Part shown: piece by piece, positions 63,270 through 64,000 of the stretch
Layout of the letters: the number at the start of each line of letters is the position of its first letter
Position numbering within the stretch: the first letter of the stretch is position 1
Notes under the pieces: model-generated
Database searches by the model: none
Seen by the model: only the letters and a program-made list of their open reading frames with translations
What the model was told of the DNA's origin: nothing
Position numbers and translations under genes: made by a program
NCBI RefSeq assembly: GCF_900101705.1
Contig: NZ_FNAC01000009.1
Span: 62,001 to 126,000, forward strand
Source: Algoriphagus faecimaris
GTDB lineage: Bacteria > Bacteroidota > Bacteroidia > Cytophagales > Cyclobacteriaceae
Direction of reading: 5' to 3'
Length of the DNA stretch: 64,000 bases

Positions 63270-63824
63270 TCACTTCAAACTTGAAACCCCGCCAGAAACC
63301 ATAAACTTCATCACATCTGAGCTTTTGACACCATGAAGAGGTTTTATTTTATCCTTTGGTACTAAAAATACATTTCCGGAGACATTATAACTGTGAGGAA
63401 AATATACTGCTGTAAGGCCCGATTCTCCAATAATCGACATATCCTCCTGAGTGATAAATCCCAAACGAGATAAGGTATCCGAAATCTGCACAATTACAGG
63501 AGCGCTGAATTTCTTCTTTTCCCCAACAAAAGCGCCCATCAAATCCTTAATAGAAGTATACAGAAGATTGACCAATGGAATCCGGATTAATCCCCGTTCA
63601 AACCATTCGAAAAAGCGACCTGTGAAAAAAAGACTAGCCAAATAACCGATAAACGTAATCAACCCCAAAACCATCAAGATTCCTATACCCGGGATGGGTA
63701 CAGGAATCAGGTTGTCCAAGAAGAGGAAAATAGCATAGATCACATAAGCAGTCACTGCCAATGGAGTCAAAAATAGCAAGCCCCGGAGAAAATAGGCTAG
63801 AATTCGTTTATAAGTAAAGTTCAT
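63270..63824 (-). CDS. DUF502 family membrane protein
   Basis: 184 residues: two transmembrane segments (FLRGLLFLTPLAVTAYVIYAIFLFLDNLI; GIGILMVLGLITFIGYLASLFF) and a conserved cytosolic tail (RIPLVNLLYTSIKDLMGAF, GLTAVYFPHSYNVSGNVFLVPKDKIKPL). DUF502 proteins are widespread in bacteria and plants (COV family) with no firm bacterial role. Confidence 0.9.
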   Translation of the reverse strand: MNFTYKRILAYFLRGLLFLTPLAVTAYVIYAIFLFLDNLIPVPIPGIGILMVLGLITFIGYLASLFFTGRFFEWFERGLIRIPLVNLLYTSIKDLMGAFVGEKKKFSAPVIVQISDTLSRLGFITQEDMSIIGESGLTAVYFPHSYNVSGNVFLVPKDKIKPLHGVKSSDVMKFMVSGGVSSLK

Positions 63825-63875
63825 AATTGCTGTATTCAGCTAAAATTCCATTAACACTTCAGGTACTGGTAAAAA

Positions 63876-64000
63876 TCAATCCAATAATTTGATTTTTACA
63901 CTTCGGTAGTAAATCACGCTTTCGGGATCATGTGCCTGCAGCGCGATGGTGCCATTACTGAGTCTTTTGGATCCTAGATCACCCGTACGGACTTCAGATT
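63876..64000 (-). CDS. C-terminal end of a DUF1080 (3-keto-disaccharide hydrolase) family protein (partial)
   Basis: The last 41 residues are visible, up to a TGA at 63876: ...RLSNGTIALQAHDPESVIYY followed by RSVKIKLLD. The IALQAHDP.S.V.YR...IK.L ending is characteristic of DUF1080/concanavalin-like glycoside hydrolases. The start lies beyond the right edge of the window. Confidence 0.8.
   Translation of the reverse strand, partial: SEVRTGDLGSKRLSNGTIALQAHDPESVIYYRSVKIKLLD

Noticed and set aside
1-64000. tRNA, rRNA or CRISPR arrays
   Set aside because: No cloverleaf with a conserved T-loop, no rRNA-like blocks and no regularly spaced identical repeats were found on reading, although small RNAs could be missed without computation.

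Overview
The window looks like chromosomal DNA of a Bacteroidota bacterium, most likely order Cytophagales (Cyclobacteriaceae/Algoriphagus-like). The evidence is the phylum-typical gene content (rpmB-rpmG-DUF4295-ftsY, DUF5522, DUF4221 and 6-bladed beta-propeller lipoproteins, SPFH plus Arc-type regulator, an exonuclease-DnaE fusion), the absence of regular Shine-Dalgarno sites, and several promoters of the Bacteroidota form TTTG-N19-21-TAnnTTTG. I see no rRNA or tRNA genes, CRISPR arrays, insertion sequences or integrases. Taxonomy is inferred from gene content and motifs only.

Layout. 1-5945 (-): the 5' two thirds or more of a giant repeat protein with a DUF6603-like C-terminal part, running off the left edge. 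6233-9920: porin, HAD phosphatase, ornithine aminotransferase with an unusual four-cysteine insert, DUF5522 miniprotein. 10023-14276 (+): L28, L33, DUF4295, FtsY, then an SPFH/two paralogous membrane proteins/Arc module and a coiled-coil secreted protein. 14415-17947: RimO, TruA-like synthase, a secreted unknown, and a ParE-type toxin-antitoxin pair. 18005-24600 (-): an accessory array in which a cassette (secreted four-Cys peptide, 6-bladed beta-propeller lipoprotein, secreted two-domain protein) occurs three times, one copy truncated, each bounded by a copy of the last 16 codons of leuB. 24650-36063 (-): a complete branched-chain amino acid operon ilvD-ilvB-ilvN-ilvC-leuA-leuC-leuD-cimA-like-leuB, headed by a 16-residue leader peptide rich in Val/Leu/Ile and a terminator/antiterminator pair. 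36378-40495: IspE, an EamA exporter, LptF/G permease, TGT. 40620-48977 (-): an ECF sigma factor, a membrane TPR protein of anti-sigma layout, a TPR-CHAT protease and two large lipoproteins. 49250-51633 (+): glycosyltransferase, second ECF sigma factor, RsmG. 51871-55214: AAA+/DUF4143 ATPase, a decayed zone (dnaE 5'-end copy, outer-membrane protein fragment, ATPase fragment) and a DUF4221 lipoprotein. 55441-64000: DnaE, thioredoxin, selenouridine synthase and SelD, a TolB-like protein, DUF502, and the end of a DUF1080 protein.

The strongest new observations are (a) a textbook translation-dependent attenuator in front of the ilv-leu operon; (b) the triplicated peptide/propeller/secreted-protein cassette, with a nine-G tract lying inside the promoter spacer of the peptide genes (possible phase variation), a long perfect palindrome whose arms differ in length compensatorily between copies, and leuB-tail scars; (c) a similar scar, a diverged copy of the dnaE promoter and first codons, bounding the second accessory region; and (d) the sigma/anti-sigma-like/CHAT-protease/lipoprotein operon.
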